Assembly: GCA_029243025.1 (NCBI GenBank)
Contig: JAQWSU010000045.1
Coordinates: 186,001-250,000, forward strand
Reading direction: 5' to 3'
From: Pirellulaceae bacterium
GTDB taxonomy: Bacteria > Planctomycetota > Planctomycetia > Pirellulales > Pirellulaceae
DNA length: 64,000 bases
Shown here: piece by piece, positions 29,464 through 38,765 of the stretch
How positions within the stretch are numbered: the stretch's first letter is position 1
Layout: every line of letters begins with the position of its first letter
The notes under the pieces: generated by a model
What the model was told of the DNA's origin: nothing
Database searches by the model: none
The model's input: the letters and a program-made list of their open reading frames with translations, nothing else
Made by a program: the position numbers and the translations under genes

Positions 29464-31257
29464 ATGAAAATTATCCGAACGACTGTACTACTAGGTTGTG
29501 TTCTGGGGGGAAATCTGAGCTACGGCGAAATCTTTCGTGAAGATTTCAATTCGTTTTACCTTTCTGAAGCGGCCCTTGGGCAGCCAGGCAATGGCGTTGA
29601 AACGGATTGTGATGACCCGTTACCAAATTGTGGCATCCAAGCCAGCACGGACCTCGATGTGTTTGGTTGGGGATGGGTTGAGGGCTGGGAAGCGACGGGG
29701 CGTCATGCGGCTCACGGGGTGGACCTGGGGACCTTTGAAAACGAGACCAATTATGCGATCCAATTTTTCAACGGTATTCCGATTGAGCTCCCGAGGGCAG
29801 AAACGATTACGGCGGTGGATCCGGCGGTCATGATCTGGCAGAACAACGTGATCACGCTGGAAGACGGCATCGCAGGTTCGAACAGTTCGGATGTGACCTG
29901 CACGTTAGACTTTGACGCGAGTCCAGCCGTTTATCAGGCGCCTGGCCAAGTGACAACGGCCGACGATGGACTGCTGATCGAAGTCTTGCGAGACAATGAC
30001 AGCGTGCTTGCCGCCCATACGAACATGCCGGGTGATTGGGCTGGAGACATCGAGCTCGTGCCCGATAGTTTTCAGTACGTCGGTGACGGCTCTGGTGACA
30101 TTCGCTTGCGGGTCGGGCCCTCGAATTTCGGTAGCGGTCACTTCGGCGGAGCAATCGATAATTTGAAGTTGACTTGTGGGGCCGAGGTCTTCAGGGATGG
30201 TTTTGACGGCTTTAATGCTCCGGCTGCGAACTTTAACGGCGTTCAGTTCGAGTCCGGTTTGCCGGTTGCTCACAGTGGCGACTTGCCGAATTGGAGCAAG
30301 GAAGGCGGTGGAACCGCGCATGTCGTGGATGTCGCTGGTGGTGAGGAAGAGCCACCAAAATTCACCAGCGATACGAACACGATGACGCTTGTCGAAGGCA
30401 TCGACGCCAATGAGGCTGGAGCAAACTATCAACTCAGCGCGCGGATTGGACCCAGCGCCTGGGGCGGCGAGGGCCAGGCCACCACGGAAGATGATTTCAT
30501 CAAGATTCAGTTGTTACGCGAGGATGATTCGGTGCTAGCCAGTTTCGATGCACGTCCGGAACCTTGGGATCAGGGTAACCCGGATGCCCAGGATCTGGAC
30601 GGTGACGGCATGCTGGATACGCCGGTGGAGTTTGAGTATGTGGGTGACGGATCTGGTCCAGTACGCATTCAAATATTCGGTGCGGTCGGAGGAACTCGAC
30701 GATTTGGGGGTGCAATCGATGATTTGGTAATCTCTCGAGGCGCGCTTGCCGGAGATTACAACGAGAGTGGTACACTGGATTCTCGCGACATTGACTTCTT
30801 AACGGCGGCGATCGGTTCGGACGATCTGACCTTCGACGCCAACGGCGACGGCAGCGTCAGCGCGGAAGACCGAACGACTTGGGTTGAACAGCTTGCGAAC
30901 ACTTGGTTTGGAGATTCAAACCTGGACCGCGAGTTCAATTCGAGTGACTTGGTTGTCGTTTTTTCAGCCGGCAAGTATGAGCTGGATGAATTTGCGGGTT
31001 GGGCAGGTGGAGATTGGAACGGTGATCAGCGATTTGGCAGTGGCGATTTGGTCACCGCTTTTGCCGGCGGGGGTTACGAAGCAGGTCCGCGAAATGGTGT
31101 GGCCGTTGTGCCAGAACCATCGTCACTATTCCTGTTGGGAATGGGGCTGCTCTTTATTTCTCGTCGCAAATCATCGCATCAGGTAAGCTATCTGCTTGTC
31201 AGTCTGTCATCCACGCACCATGCGGCAGTCGAAGGCTTACGCGACTGTCGCGTGTGA
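29464..31257 (+). CDS. PEP-CTERM/dockerin protein with two copies of an unrecognised module
   Basis: A 597-residue exported protein. The signal peptide is at residues 1-20. Two copies of one module follow (about 22-237 and 241-426). Each starts with an F-x-D-x-F strand and has a DDGxxIxxLR stretch, a VLA strand, the motif YVGDGSG, an RIQ/RLR strand and ends in GGAIDNL/GGAIDDL. A dockerin-type block (about 430-545; GDYNESGTLDSRDID, GDSNLDREFNSSDLV) and a PEP-CTERM signal (VPEPSSLFLLG, RRK) come next. About 25 residues follow the signal, which is unusual. The repeated module resembles a lectin-like beta-sandwich, but I do not recognise the family. The next gene starts 43 bp downstream and carries a third copy. 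Confidence 0.85.
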   Translation: MKIIRTTVLLGCVLGGNLSYGEIFREDFNSFYLSEAALGQPGNGVETDCDDPLPNCGIQASTDLDVFGWGWVEGWEATGRHAAHGVDLGTFENETNYAIQFFNGIPIELPRAETITAVDPAVMIWQNNVITLEDGIAGSNSSDVTCTLDFDASPAVYQAPGQVTTADDGLLIEVLRDNDSVLAAHTNMPGDWAGDIELVPDSFQYVGDGSGDIRLRVGPSNFGSGHFGGAIDNLKLTCGAEVFRDGFDGFNAPAANFNGVQFESGLPVAHSGDLPNWSKEGGGTAHVVDVAGGEEEPPKFTSDTNTMTLVEGIDANEAGANYQLSARIGPSAWGGEGQATTEDDFIKIQLLREDDSVLASFDARPEPWDQGNPDAQDLDGDGMLDTPVEFEYVGDGSGPVRIQIFGAVGGTRRFGGAIDDLVISRGALAGDYNESGTLDSRDIDFLTAAIGSDDLTFDANGDGSVSAEDRTTWVEQLANTWFGDSNLDREFNSSDLVVVFSAGKYELDEFAGWAGGDWNGDQRFGSGDLVTAFAGGGYEAGPRNGVAVVPEPSSLFLLGMGLLFISRRKSSHQVSYLLVSLSSTHHAAVEGLRDCRV

Positions 31258-31300
31258 GTTTGCTCGTTGAAAATGTCACAATCGAGACCCGAGGATCCGT

Positions 31301-34300
31301 ATGGGTGTCAGGCACAGTTCAAAATGGTATCGGCATTCAGTCCGGCGCGCTGGCCTTCGTCGCGGCGATCGCAGGTTGGGGCTGCCGCGAGCCTTTCAGC
31401 CGCAGCTTGAACGTTTGGAGTCCCGGCAGCTATTGGTTGCAAATCTTACGGCACATTGGTTGGCAGAAGATTTGACTGCGACGCACGAGCAAGGCCAAAC
31501 GGTTACCAACTGGGTGGACTCGATCGGTGATGTGACGGCGGTGGCTACGGGGGCGCCCGAGCTTGTGCAAGACGTGTTCGGCGGTCAGTCGATCGTCCGC
31601 TTTGACCCAAGCAACGGTGGTGATTACTTCCGTGTTCCTGCGACCGACAGTCCGATGTCGGGAGCCAATGACTATACGGTTGTCGTGGTTTTTGCGACTT
31701 CGTCAGCCGATCTGGGCAGCGATTCCCGCTTTTGGTTTGATCAGACAGGCCTAATCGACACCAGCCAATTCGGTTTTGCGGACGATTGGGGAATGTCTTT
31801 GAATGGCGAAGGACAAGTGGCCGCTGGGATTGGCAAACGCGCGACAACCCAGTTATCAACCCAGACCGGTTTGAACGATGGCAGCCCTCACGTTGCGACC
31901 TATACCAAAGGAGGCGACACGATTTCGTTGTACGTCGACGGTCAAGTCGACAGCACATCGGGTGTGTCCCAGGCGCCGCGTGCTGCGCGCGAAATGTGGA
32001 TCGGAGCGATCACGGGAGGCGTCTTTCCCTATGCAGGTGATGTCGCAGAAATTCGTATCTATGATGATGATCTGACTCCCGACGAGGCCGAAGAACTGAA
32101 CAGCGAATTGCTCGATCAGTATCAGAACTCACCACCTGTCGTTCAAGACGATACCTTTCGTGTGCATGAAGACAGTCCGCTTGTCGTGGACGCACCCGGT
32201 GTACTCGAAAACGACAACGCCGCTGCTGGTACAAATTCGCTGAAGGCAATTCTGGTTGAGGATCCCAGCTACGGCAAAGTGGATTTGCAAGCGGATGGTT
32301 CATTCGTTTACTTGCCGGCTGCCAATTTCTTTGGAAGTGATTCGTTTCGGTACCGAGCCAGCGATCAGCAGCAGGATATCGACGCCATCTTTACCGAAGA
32401 TTTCGATGCAATTACTGGTTCTCGCAGTGAGTTCAACGGCAGTCAATTGGAATCTGGAATGCCTGTGCTTTACGGCGGTAATTTGGGCCGATGGACCGAA
32501 TCGGGAAGCGGTTCGGCACATGCAGTGGACACGGCCAATGTGACGGCCTGCGCCGAAAACTGCAAGGATGCGACAGATATCGTCAATCCGCGCGATTGGG
32601 CGGTGATGATCTGGGAGGATAACTTGATCAAGACTCGTCGGACGATTTCTGAATCGAATACGGCAGGAATTATCTATGCGGTTGATTTCTCTGCGAGTGG
32701 TGCCGTCTATCAATCCGGCACGCAAAAAACAGGGAGCACGGATGGTGTAAAGATTGAAGTTCTTCGCGCTGACAACACGGTACTTGCATCCTTTGTTCAT
32801 CGCCCCGGAGCCTGGACGGGGAGTACGGTACTCGCTCCTGATCGTTTCCATTATGTTGGCGACGGCAGCGGCGACATCCGTCTCCAAGTGGGTCCGGCAA
32901 CGCCTAATCGTGGTCGCTTTGCGGGGGCGATCGATAACTTGTCGGTATCCGTCGTCGCCGATGCAAGCAGCGCTGGCTTGGTCACGATTGATGTGAGTCC
33001 ACAGGCGGACGCACCACAGGCGGTCGCTGACAATTTCATCGTGGCTCCTGACTCTGAGACGTCGGTGGGACAGAGGCGGGGAGTCCTCACCAATGATGTT
33101 CATCCGGACGGAATTTCCGTCACAGCCGATTTGGTTGACGACGTTCAACATGGAACGCTCCTGCTGGCATCAGATGGATCGTTTCGTTACACGCCAGAAC
33201 CGGGTTTCGACGGTGTTGATCGTTTTCGCTATCGGCTGGACGACGGTGTCCGACAGTCCGATATTGTCACCGCCGAATTGGTGGTTTCCGCTGCCTCCGT
33301 CTTTATTTCAGAGTTTATGGCTCACAACGATGGAGGGCTCTCCACACGGACACGGTTGACGGATGATGCGGATTTCGTGGGGGGAAGCGTCCGTCCTGAT
33401 TGGGTCGAAATCACCAACCTGTTGAACGTTTCTGTCGATGTGAGTGGGTTTCATCTTACCGATGAACTCAGCGATCGTAAGAAATGGGAGTTTCCCACCG
33501 GTTCGGTGATTCCAGCGGCCGGAACGCTCGTCGTTTTTGCTTCCGGACTTGATATCAAGGATACAGCCCTGGACGAGCAGGGGCGGGCTCATACGAACTT
33601 CAGGCTGGACGCTCGAGGTGAGTCGTTGGCGATCACCTGGGACGATGGTCGGTTGATTGACACTTTGACCGATCTTCCCCACCAATTTACCGACGTGTCC
33701 TACGGAGTCGGGCATGACGGGCTGATTGGCCATTTCACGGATCCATCCCCCAATCAGGCCAATGAGGCGGTTGCCACCACAGGGCCGGTGATCTCGGCAG
33801 TCACCGAAAATCCAGGACCGTTGGCCGTTGGTCAGGAGTTGACGGTTACCGCTCAGGTGACAAGCCGGAACCTACCGATCGATTCGGTGAATTTGGTCTA
33901 TGCGGTAATGTACGGTGCCGAGCAGACGGTCCCGATGGTTGATGACGGCACGGCAGTTGATGCGGTTGCGGGAGATGGCATCTATTCGGGACTCATTCCG
34001 GCCGCGGCGAACGCAGCAGAGATGCTGCGTTGGAAGGTTGTGGCCAGAGACCAGCAGGACAACCTCACCAACGCGCCACTCTTTCTCGACGAGTCCTCGG
34101 CGAGGCAGTCTCCCGAATACTATGGGACAGTGATCACGGATCCCAACTTGCAAACTGAATTGACGACCTTGCATTGGTATTTGGAGAGTCCCAGTCGAGC
34201 GAATCGAGCAAGTGGTAGTCGGGCATCGGTCTATTTGGACGGTGAGTTTTATGACAACGTTTTTGTGCGCGTCCGAGGAGCGTCTTCTCGGAGCGTCCGC

Positions 34301-36604
34301 AAGAAGTCCTTTAAATTCGAGTTCAATGTGGGCCATGATTTTCGATATACGTCTGATGCACCTCGCGTGACCGAATTCAACTTGAACACCACGTTTCAGG
34401 ACAAGGCCTATCTCCGTTCACAATTGACCTACGAGTATTACCAGGACGCCGGAGCGTTGGCGAGTAATTCAGGCACCTGGCGAGTGCAGCAGAACGGCGA
34501 GTTTTACAGCGTGGCTGCCTTCGCCGAAAATGTCGATGCGGATATGTTGGCAAATCATGGATTCGATCCCGACGGCGCACTCTATAAATTAAACAACGGT
34601 AACGGTGTCAGTTCGCCCACGACGGGTGTTGAAAAGAAAACTCGACAGCACGAAGGCAACTTTGACCTTCAGGAGCTTGTCCTTGGCGTAAGACGGTCGA
34701 ACCCCAATCGAAGCCAATACATTTTTGACAATATTGATATCCCAGGCATGATCTCTTATTTAACTGCTGGAATCATCAGTCAAGATTTTGATCGCTGGCA
34801 AAAGAATATCTTCGTATACCGCGACACCAATGGAACCGGCGAGTGGGTGACGATCGGTCATGACAAAGATTTGACTTGGGGTAACCGGTTTTATGATGAC
34901 GAAATCAGTGGCGACGGATTTTCACACGAACGAAACCTTTCACCAGCAAAACGTCGGGCACACCCCTTTCAGACCGCGATCGCTCACAATTGTTGTGGGC
35001 CAAACACGAAGAATGATGCGCTGATCACCGACCCACGTATGCAGGAAATGTATCTTCGTTACCTGCGGACCTTGATGGACCGGCAGCTCCAATCACCCAA
35101 TACGCCGCCAGCCGAACGAAGGCTTGAGACCCAGATTGACGAAATGGCCGCCGCGCTGGCACCGGACGCCGCGATGGATTTAGAGAAATGGGGAGCGATT
35201 TACGGGGAAAGAATCGACTTCCTCACTGCGATCGACGAATTGAAAACCGACTATCTGGAACAGCGTCGAGTTTATCTTTATGAGACTCATGGGCTAGATG
35301 GACCTGCCGATTTTTCGGTGGGAATTCCCGGCCCTCAAGTCGGTAACCCAGAGCTGATTATTGGTGAGCTTGACTTTAATCCTGTCAGTGGCGATCAACG
35401 CGAAGAGTATGTCCGCATCGACAATCCACACGACGTCGCGGTAGACATTTCCAACTGGAAATTAACCGGGTTGGTGGATTTAACATTCCGCCCTGGCACC
35501 GTGATCCCCAGCCACGATTCGATCTACGTTTCACCCGATGTGCAGGCATTTCGTGCACGGACGACGGGCCCGAGTGGAGAACAAGAGCTGTTCGTCCAAG
35601 GAGCCTACGAGGGGCGTCTTGCCAATGCGGGTGGTTCGGTACGTGTCATCGGGGCCGATGGCCAGGTCGTGGCCCAGCACACTTACGTTGGCGATCAGCC
35701 GACGATTGCTGCCCATTTACGGATTAGCGAACTCCATTACAATCCGGCCAATGCTTCGGATCAAGAGATCGCCGCCGGGCACGACAACAATGATGAATTC
35801 GAGTTCGTCGAATTGGTCAACATCGGACCCGATCTCATTCAACTTACGGATGCTCGGTTGACACAAGAGACGATCGCCGAGCGACTCAGAGGCATTTACT
35901 TTGATTTCAGTGAAAGTCGAATTACGCAACTTGGGCCCGGTGAACGTGCGTTGGTCGTTGAGGACCTGGACGCGTTTGAGTCTCGATATGGTGGTGAGCT
36001 GCCCGTGGCCGGTGAGTGGAGCGGTCGTCTCAGCAACGATACCGAAACGATCACCCTGCGGTCTGGCGATGCAACGATCCATCAATTTACCTACGACGAT
36101 GCTTGGTATCCGTCCACCGATGGCGCAGGAATGTCTTTGGAGATCGTGGATGTCACCAACTCGGATTTAGCAAGTTGGTCGGCAGCTAGCAGCTGGAATC
36201 CGAGCAGTGTTGTGGGTGGAACTCCCGGGACGGCAGCGGATCTCACCGTGCCAGGGGATCTTGATCAGGACGGACAAATTGATGCGACCGACATTGATCT
36301 CTTGTCAGTCGCTCTCCGGTTGGGCAGTGACGACAGGCGATTTGATTTGAACGCCGACGAACAAGTGACTCAATCGGATCGTGACCATCTCGTTCGTGAG
36401 ATCTTGATGACGGATTTTGGTGATGCAAATCTGGATGGAGTATTCAATTCGTCAGATCTTGTTAGCATTTTTCAAGCAGGCGAATACGAGGACGAATCAA
36501 CGAATAACTCAAACTGGAATGAAGGCGATTGGAACGGCGATGGCGAATTTGATTCCAGTGATTTAATTCTTGCGTTTCAGGCGGGAAAGTTCATGCGCAC
36601 CTAA
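31301..36604 (+). CDS. Giant cadherin-like/LTD/CotH/dockerin surface protein
   Basis: A 1767-residue protein with the planctomycete N-terminal motif LERLESRQLL (about 36-45). Domains, approximately: LamG-like (46-270); a cadherin-like domain (278-360) that is broken after FRYRASDQQQ and resumes at SSAGLVTIDV near 554; an inserted copy (363-552) of the module found twice in the preceding gene; a second cadherin-like domain (570-665); a lamin-tail domain (666-825); an Ig-like segment (828-930); a CotH-kinase-like domain (952-1340; QDFDRWQKN, GHDKDLTWG); two lamin-tail domains (1350-1460, 1470-1640); and a terminal dockerin block (1650-1767). There is no PEP-CTERM signal. The ATG has GAGG 7 bases upstream. 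It is presumably cell-surface; binding partners are unknown. Confidence 0.85.
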   Translation: MGVRHSSKWYRHSVRRAGLRRGDRRLGLPRAFQPQLERLESRQLLVANLTAHWLAEDLTATHEQGQTVTNWVDSIGDVTAVATGAPELVQDVFGGQSIVRFDPSNGGDYFRVPATDSPMSGANDYTVVVVFATSSADLGSDSRFWFDQTGLIDTSQFGFADDWGMSLNGEGQVAAGIGKRATTQLSTQTGLNDGSPHVATYTKGGDTISLYVDGQVDSTSGVSQAPRAAREMWIGAITGGVFPYAGDVAEIRIYDDDLTPDEAEELNSELLDQYQNSPPVVQDDTFRVHEDSPLVVDAPGVLENDNAAAGTNSLKAILVEDPSYGKVDLQADGSFVYLPAANFFGSDSFRYRASDQQQDIDAIFTEDFDAITGSRSEFNGSQLESGMPVLYGGNLGRWTESGSGSAHAVDTANVTACAENCKDATDIVNPRDWAVMIWEDNLIKTRRTISESNTAGIIYAVDFSASGAVYQSGTQKTGSTDGVKIEVLRADNTVLASFVHRPGAWTGSTVLAPDRFHYVGDGSGDIRLQVGPATPNRGRFAGAIDNLSVSVVADASSAGLVTIDVSPQADAPQAVADNFIVAPDSETSVGQRRGVLTNDVHPDGISVTADLVDDVQHGTLLLASDGSFRYTPEPGFDGVDRFRYRLDDGVRQSDIVTAELVVSAASVFISEFMAHNDGGLSTRTRLTDDADFVGGSVRPDWVEITNLLNVSVDVSGFHLTDELSDRKKWEFPTGSVIPAAGTLVVFASGLDIKDTALDEQGRAHTNFRLDARGESLAITWDDGRLIDTLTDLPHQFTDVSYGVGHDGLIGHFTDPSPNQANEAVATTGPVISAVTENPGPLAVGQELTVTAQVTSRNLPIDSVNLVYAVMYGAEQTVPMVDDGTAVDAVAGDGIYSGLIPAAANAAEMLRWKVVARDQQDNLTNAPLFLDESSARQSPEYYGTVITDPNLQTELTTLHWYLESPSRANRASGSRASVYLDGEFYDNVFVRVRGASSRSVRKKSFKFEFNVGHDFRYTSDAPRVTEFNLNTTFQDKAYLRSQLTYEYYQDAGALASNSGTWRVQQNGEFYSVAAFAENVDADMLANHGFDPDGALYKLNNGNGVSSPTTGVEKKTRQHEGNFDLQELVLGVRRSNPNRSQYIFDNIDIPGMISYLTAGIISQDFDRWQKNIFVYRDTNGTGEWVTIGHDKDLTWGNRFYDDEISGDGFSHERNLSPAKRRAHPFQTAIAHNCCGPNTKNDALITDPRMQEMYLRYLRTLMDRQLQSPNTPPAERRLETQIDEMAAALAPDAAMDLEKWGAIYGERIDFLTAIDELKTDYLEQRRVYLYETHGLDGPADFSVGIPGPQVGNPELIIGELDFNPVSGDQREEYVRIDNPHDVAVDISNWKLTGLVDLTFRPGTVIPSHDSIYVSPDVQAFRARTTGPSGEQELFVQGAYEGRLANAGGSVRVIGADGQVVAQHTYVGDQPTIAAHLRISELHYNPANASDQEIAAGHDNNDEFEFVELVNIGPDLIQLTDARLTQETIAERLRGIYFDFSESRITQLGPGERALVVEDLDAFESRYGGELPVAGEWSGRLSNDTETITLRSGDATIHQFTYDDAWYPSTDGAGMSLEIVDVTNSDLASWSAASSWNPSSVVGGTPGTAADLTVPGDLDQDGQIDATDIDLLSVALRLGSDDRRFDLNADEQVTQSDRDHLVREILMTDFGDANLDGVFNSSDLVSIFQAGEYEDESTNNSNWNEGDWNGDGEFDSSDLILAFQAGKFMRT

Positions 36605-37011
36605 CGGCGAAACTTCGACCAATTCACCCGTTTGATTGCTGCGTAAGCAAATGAGGCTTACACGAGTAACCAACTCAGGCGTTGGCTTTTCATCTTTTGT
36701 TTCAGTCGGAAAAAGGGACGCAAGTAGCCGAAAAGTTTACTAAGGACCTCCAAAGAAGTCCAGCTAAGAAAGCGACGCGCGAGGAATTACAAAGGCCCTG
36801 TTTCCCGATACGCTTGCCACTTCTGCCTTGTGGACCAACCAATGAACTTAACTGCTTGGCAGGTCACTCGAGCGCGACGAAAATCGTAACGGAGTGGGAG
36901 CGATCGATTTCGAGGCTGGATGACAACGGTGTTCGGTTGCCGTCGTGAAAGCGACGATGTTTTGGGTTGAATCAGATAACTCCATCACAACCGAACAGGC
37001 CTTGCCTCTCG
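36605..37011. other. Convergent intergenic region carrying a dispersed repeat
   Basis: A stretch of 407 bp between convergent genes. It holds one copy of the 90-bp dispersed repeat (36679-36768). A plus-strand frame starting with TTG at 36682 runs 88 codons through and beyond the repeat, but only the repeat part is shared with the second copy. No terminator hairpin was evident. Confidence 0.4.
36679..36768 (+). repeat. Dispersed 90-bp repeat, copy A
   Basis: This aligns without gaps to 48594-48683, with roughly four bases in five identical. Read on the plus strand, both copies give the same peptide pattern (AFHL-[LF]-FQS-x-KGTQV-x-[ED]-K-x-[TA]-KDL-x-RSP), and many of the differences fall at third codon positions. 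That is the signature of a sequence once, or still, translated. On the minus strand it contains an ATG followed by a short open stretch that stops after about 12 codons. Confidence 0.7.
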
Positions 37012-38040
37012 CTATGGTACGGCGACGTGTCCCTCCTGATTAGGTATGTGATTAAAAGGATCTTCCGAATGTTCCCCGCAAATCACACAAACCCCCTGCG
37101 TTTGAGCACTACCGCCGGACGGATTGACTGGCGGAACTCGACTAGTCAACAGGACCAATTCATCGACCTTGCCTCCGTGCAGTTGAATCGTGGCAAGTTC
37201 CATAAAGACATTACGCGAATGTTCGTCATCGCTGAAGAATTCGACATGCGCGTCGCCATACACAAAATGGACACCGCCTGGATGATGACTGGAAAATGCC
37301 TCGTCGGCCGCATCATTGATCGCGAACGCCGCACTCCCCAGAACGAGGGCATATGGATTATCAGTTCCCAATCCGATCCCAGGCCAAGTTGCTCTCGGAT
37401 GTTTCGACACTCGATCTGAGGACCGCTCACCCACCATGATGGTTTTGCTCGTCCCTGCTTCAAACTTTCGATATCTGACGCGACTATTGTGATAAAAAGG
37501 CCCTCGGGCGGGGTAGCCGTCGCATTGTCTTCCAGTTCCGATCAAGCGATTGCAGTCGACCAACTTGTTCGCGCCAAAGTTACCGACATAGTTGGCCTTA
37601 GGAAACTCAAACGCGCGGTGTCCGGAATGGTAAACAACAAGGCGACCGACGCTCACATCCGAGGGGCATTGCAACACATTAATAGGCAACTGACCGGCCG
37701 CGTTTTTCTCATGCAGCATCGGCCGCTGGAGAGACAATCGCTTTGCCAAAACGTCTTCTTCCAACAACGACAATAGATGGGCAGACCATGCCCAACTTCC
37801 TGGCCCTTGAACCTCGTGCTCATGAGTCGCGGAGCGCCCCATCCAACCCGGCGGCAAATGGCCACGTATACCGTGAAAAATCTGCAGAGCAATTCCGATT
37901 TGTCGCAGGTTGTTCTTGCATTGAGTTTGTCGCGCCGATTCGCGTGTCGATTGGATGGCTGGCAGAGCAAGAATCAAGAGAATTGCTATGACCGCAATCA
38001 CGACCAAGAGTTCAATCAACGTGAATGCAGATTTTCGCAT
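37012..38040 (-). CDS. DUF1559 prepilin-like protein
   Basis: A 342-residue DUF1559 protein. It begins with a type IV prepilin/pseudopilin N-terminus ([21 protein letters not shown]), so it is probably processed by a prepilin peptidase and held by its hydrophobic helix. The conserved post-helix region ([23 protein letters not shown]) and the C-terminal GDAHVEFF segment (the H-x-G-D-G-like end of the family) are present. DUF1559 proteins are strongly expanded in planctomycetes, and their role is unknown. It is the last of three same-strand genes (DUF1559, small lipoprotein, DUF1559), separated from the lipoprotein by 274 bp. Confidence 0.92.
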   Translation of the reverse strand: MRKSAFTLIELLVVIAVIAILLILALPAIQSTRESARQTQCKNNLRQIGIALQIFHGIRGHLPPGWMGRSATHEHEVQGPGSWAWSAHLLSLLEEDVLAKRLSLQRPMLHEKNAAGQLPINVLQCPSDVSVGRLVVYHSGHRAFEFPKANYVGNFGANKLVDCNRLIGTGRQCDGYPARGPFYHNSRVRYRKFEAGTSKTIMVGERSSDRVSKHPRATWPGIGLGTDNPYALVLGSAAFAINDAADEAFSSHHPGGVHFVYGDAHVEFFSDDEHSRNVFMELATIQLHGGKVDELVLLTSRVPPVNPSGGSAQTQGVCVICGEHSEDPFNHIPNQEGHVAVP

Positions 38041-38314
38041 GGATTAAAAGCTCAACGAATCTTCGTTTTTTAAAATTTATCTTTAGACGAATAAATTGCA
38101 GCAGCCCATTCCCATTGTAACCCAAGGATTCGGCTCAATTGGGGCTAATTATTCGAGTTCCGCTCAGCACAAGTCGCATCGTCGGCGCACCTGGTTCATC
38201 GTGGTAGACCGCGATCATCGCTCAAGGACAGACCGCCCCAATCGCAACTCGGTAATCATCGTCCCGCACGGAGTTCGACAAGGAACTCGCGTTCGCAAAC
38301 GCGGGCTACTTCTC

Positions 38315-38752
38315 TTATTCGCTGACAGTGAAGTTGCGAACGTTGTCACCCTGCTCGACGTTACAGGTCAACGAGGAAGTTGCATACCCTGCGTACGCTT
38401 TGTCAACGTGACGCCCATGATGGTGCTCGCGACTGGCATCCGCTGGACTCCGTTTTACAACAGGATTCGGCATGAGCATCTGAATGACGACGACCTGATG
38501 TTCTCCGGCGATCGCACCATCATTGACTTGGAAAGTACTCAGCTCGTACCTCCCATTACGATCAATGGTTCCCCGAGCGGTCACGTCGTGCTCTGGATTG
38601 TAGAACTCAATCGAACCAAACCGAACAGGATCGCCATCTTCGAATCGAACGCTTCCCGAAGTCGGGTACGTAGGCAGATGGCCTGCACTGCAACCAACAA
38701 TCGCGAATGCACAGAGACTTAGAGCCAAAAAGGTAATGTGTTTCATTGACAT
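38315..38752 (-). CDS. Small lipoprotein with carboxypeptidase-regulatory-like fold
   Basis: A 145-residue lipoprotein. The lipobox AIVGC places the lipidated Cys near residue 21. The mature part is a single beta-sandwich of the transthyretin/carboxypeptidase-regulatory type common in planctomycetes (SGSVRFEDGDPVRFGSIEFY, GTIDRNGRYELSTF, GEHQVVVI). Such small proteins regularly sit beside DUF1559 genes, as here: the upstream DUF1559 stop is 13 bp before its start, suggesting co-transcription. The function is unknown; it could be a surface or periplasmic assembly factor for the DUF1559 partner (inference). Confidence 0.85.
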   Translation of the reverse strand: MSMKHITFLALSLCAFAIVGCSAGHLPTYPTSGSVRFEDGDPVRFGSIEFYNPEHDVTARGTIDRNGRYELSTFQVNDGAIAGEHQVVVIQMLMPNPVVKRSPADASREHHHGRHVDKAYAGYATSSLTCNVEQGDNVRNFTVSE

Positions 38753-38765
38753 TTTCAGATCAACA

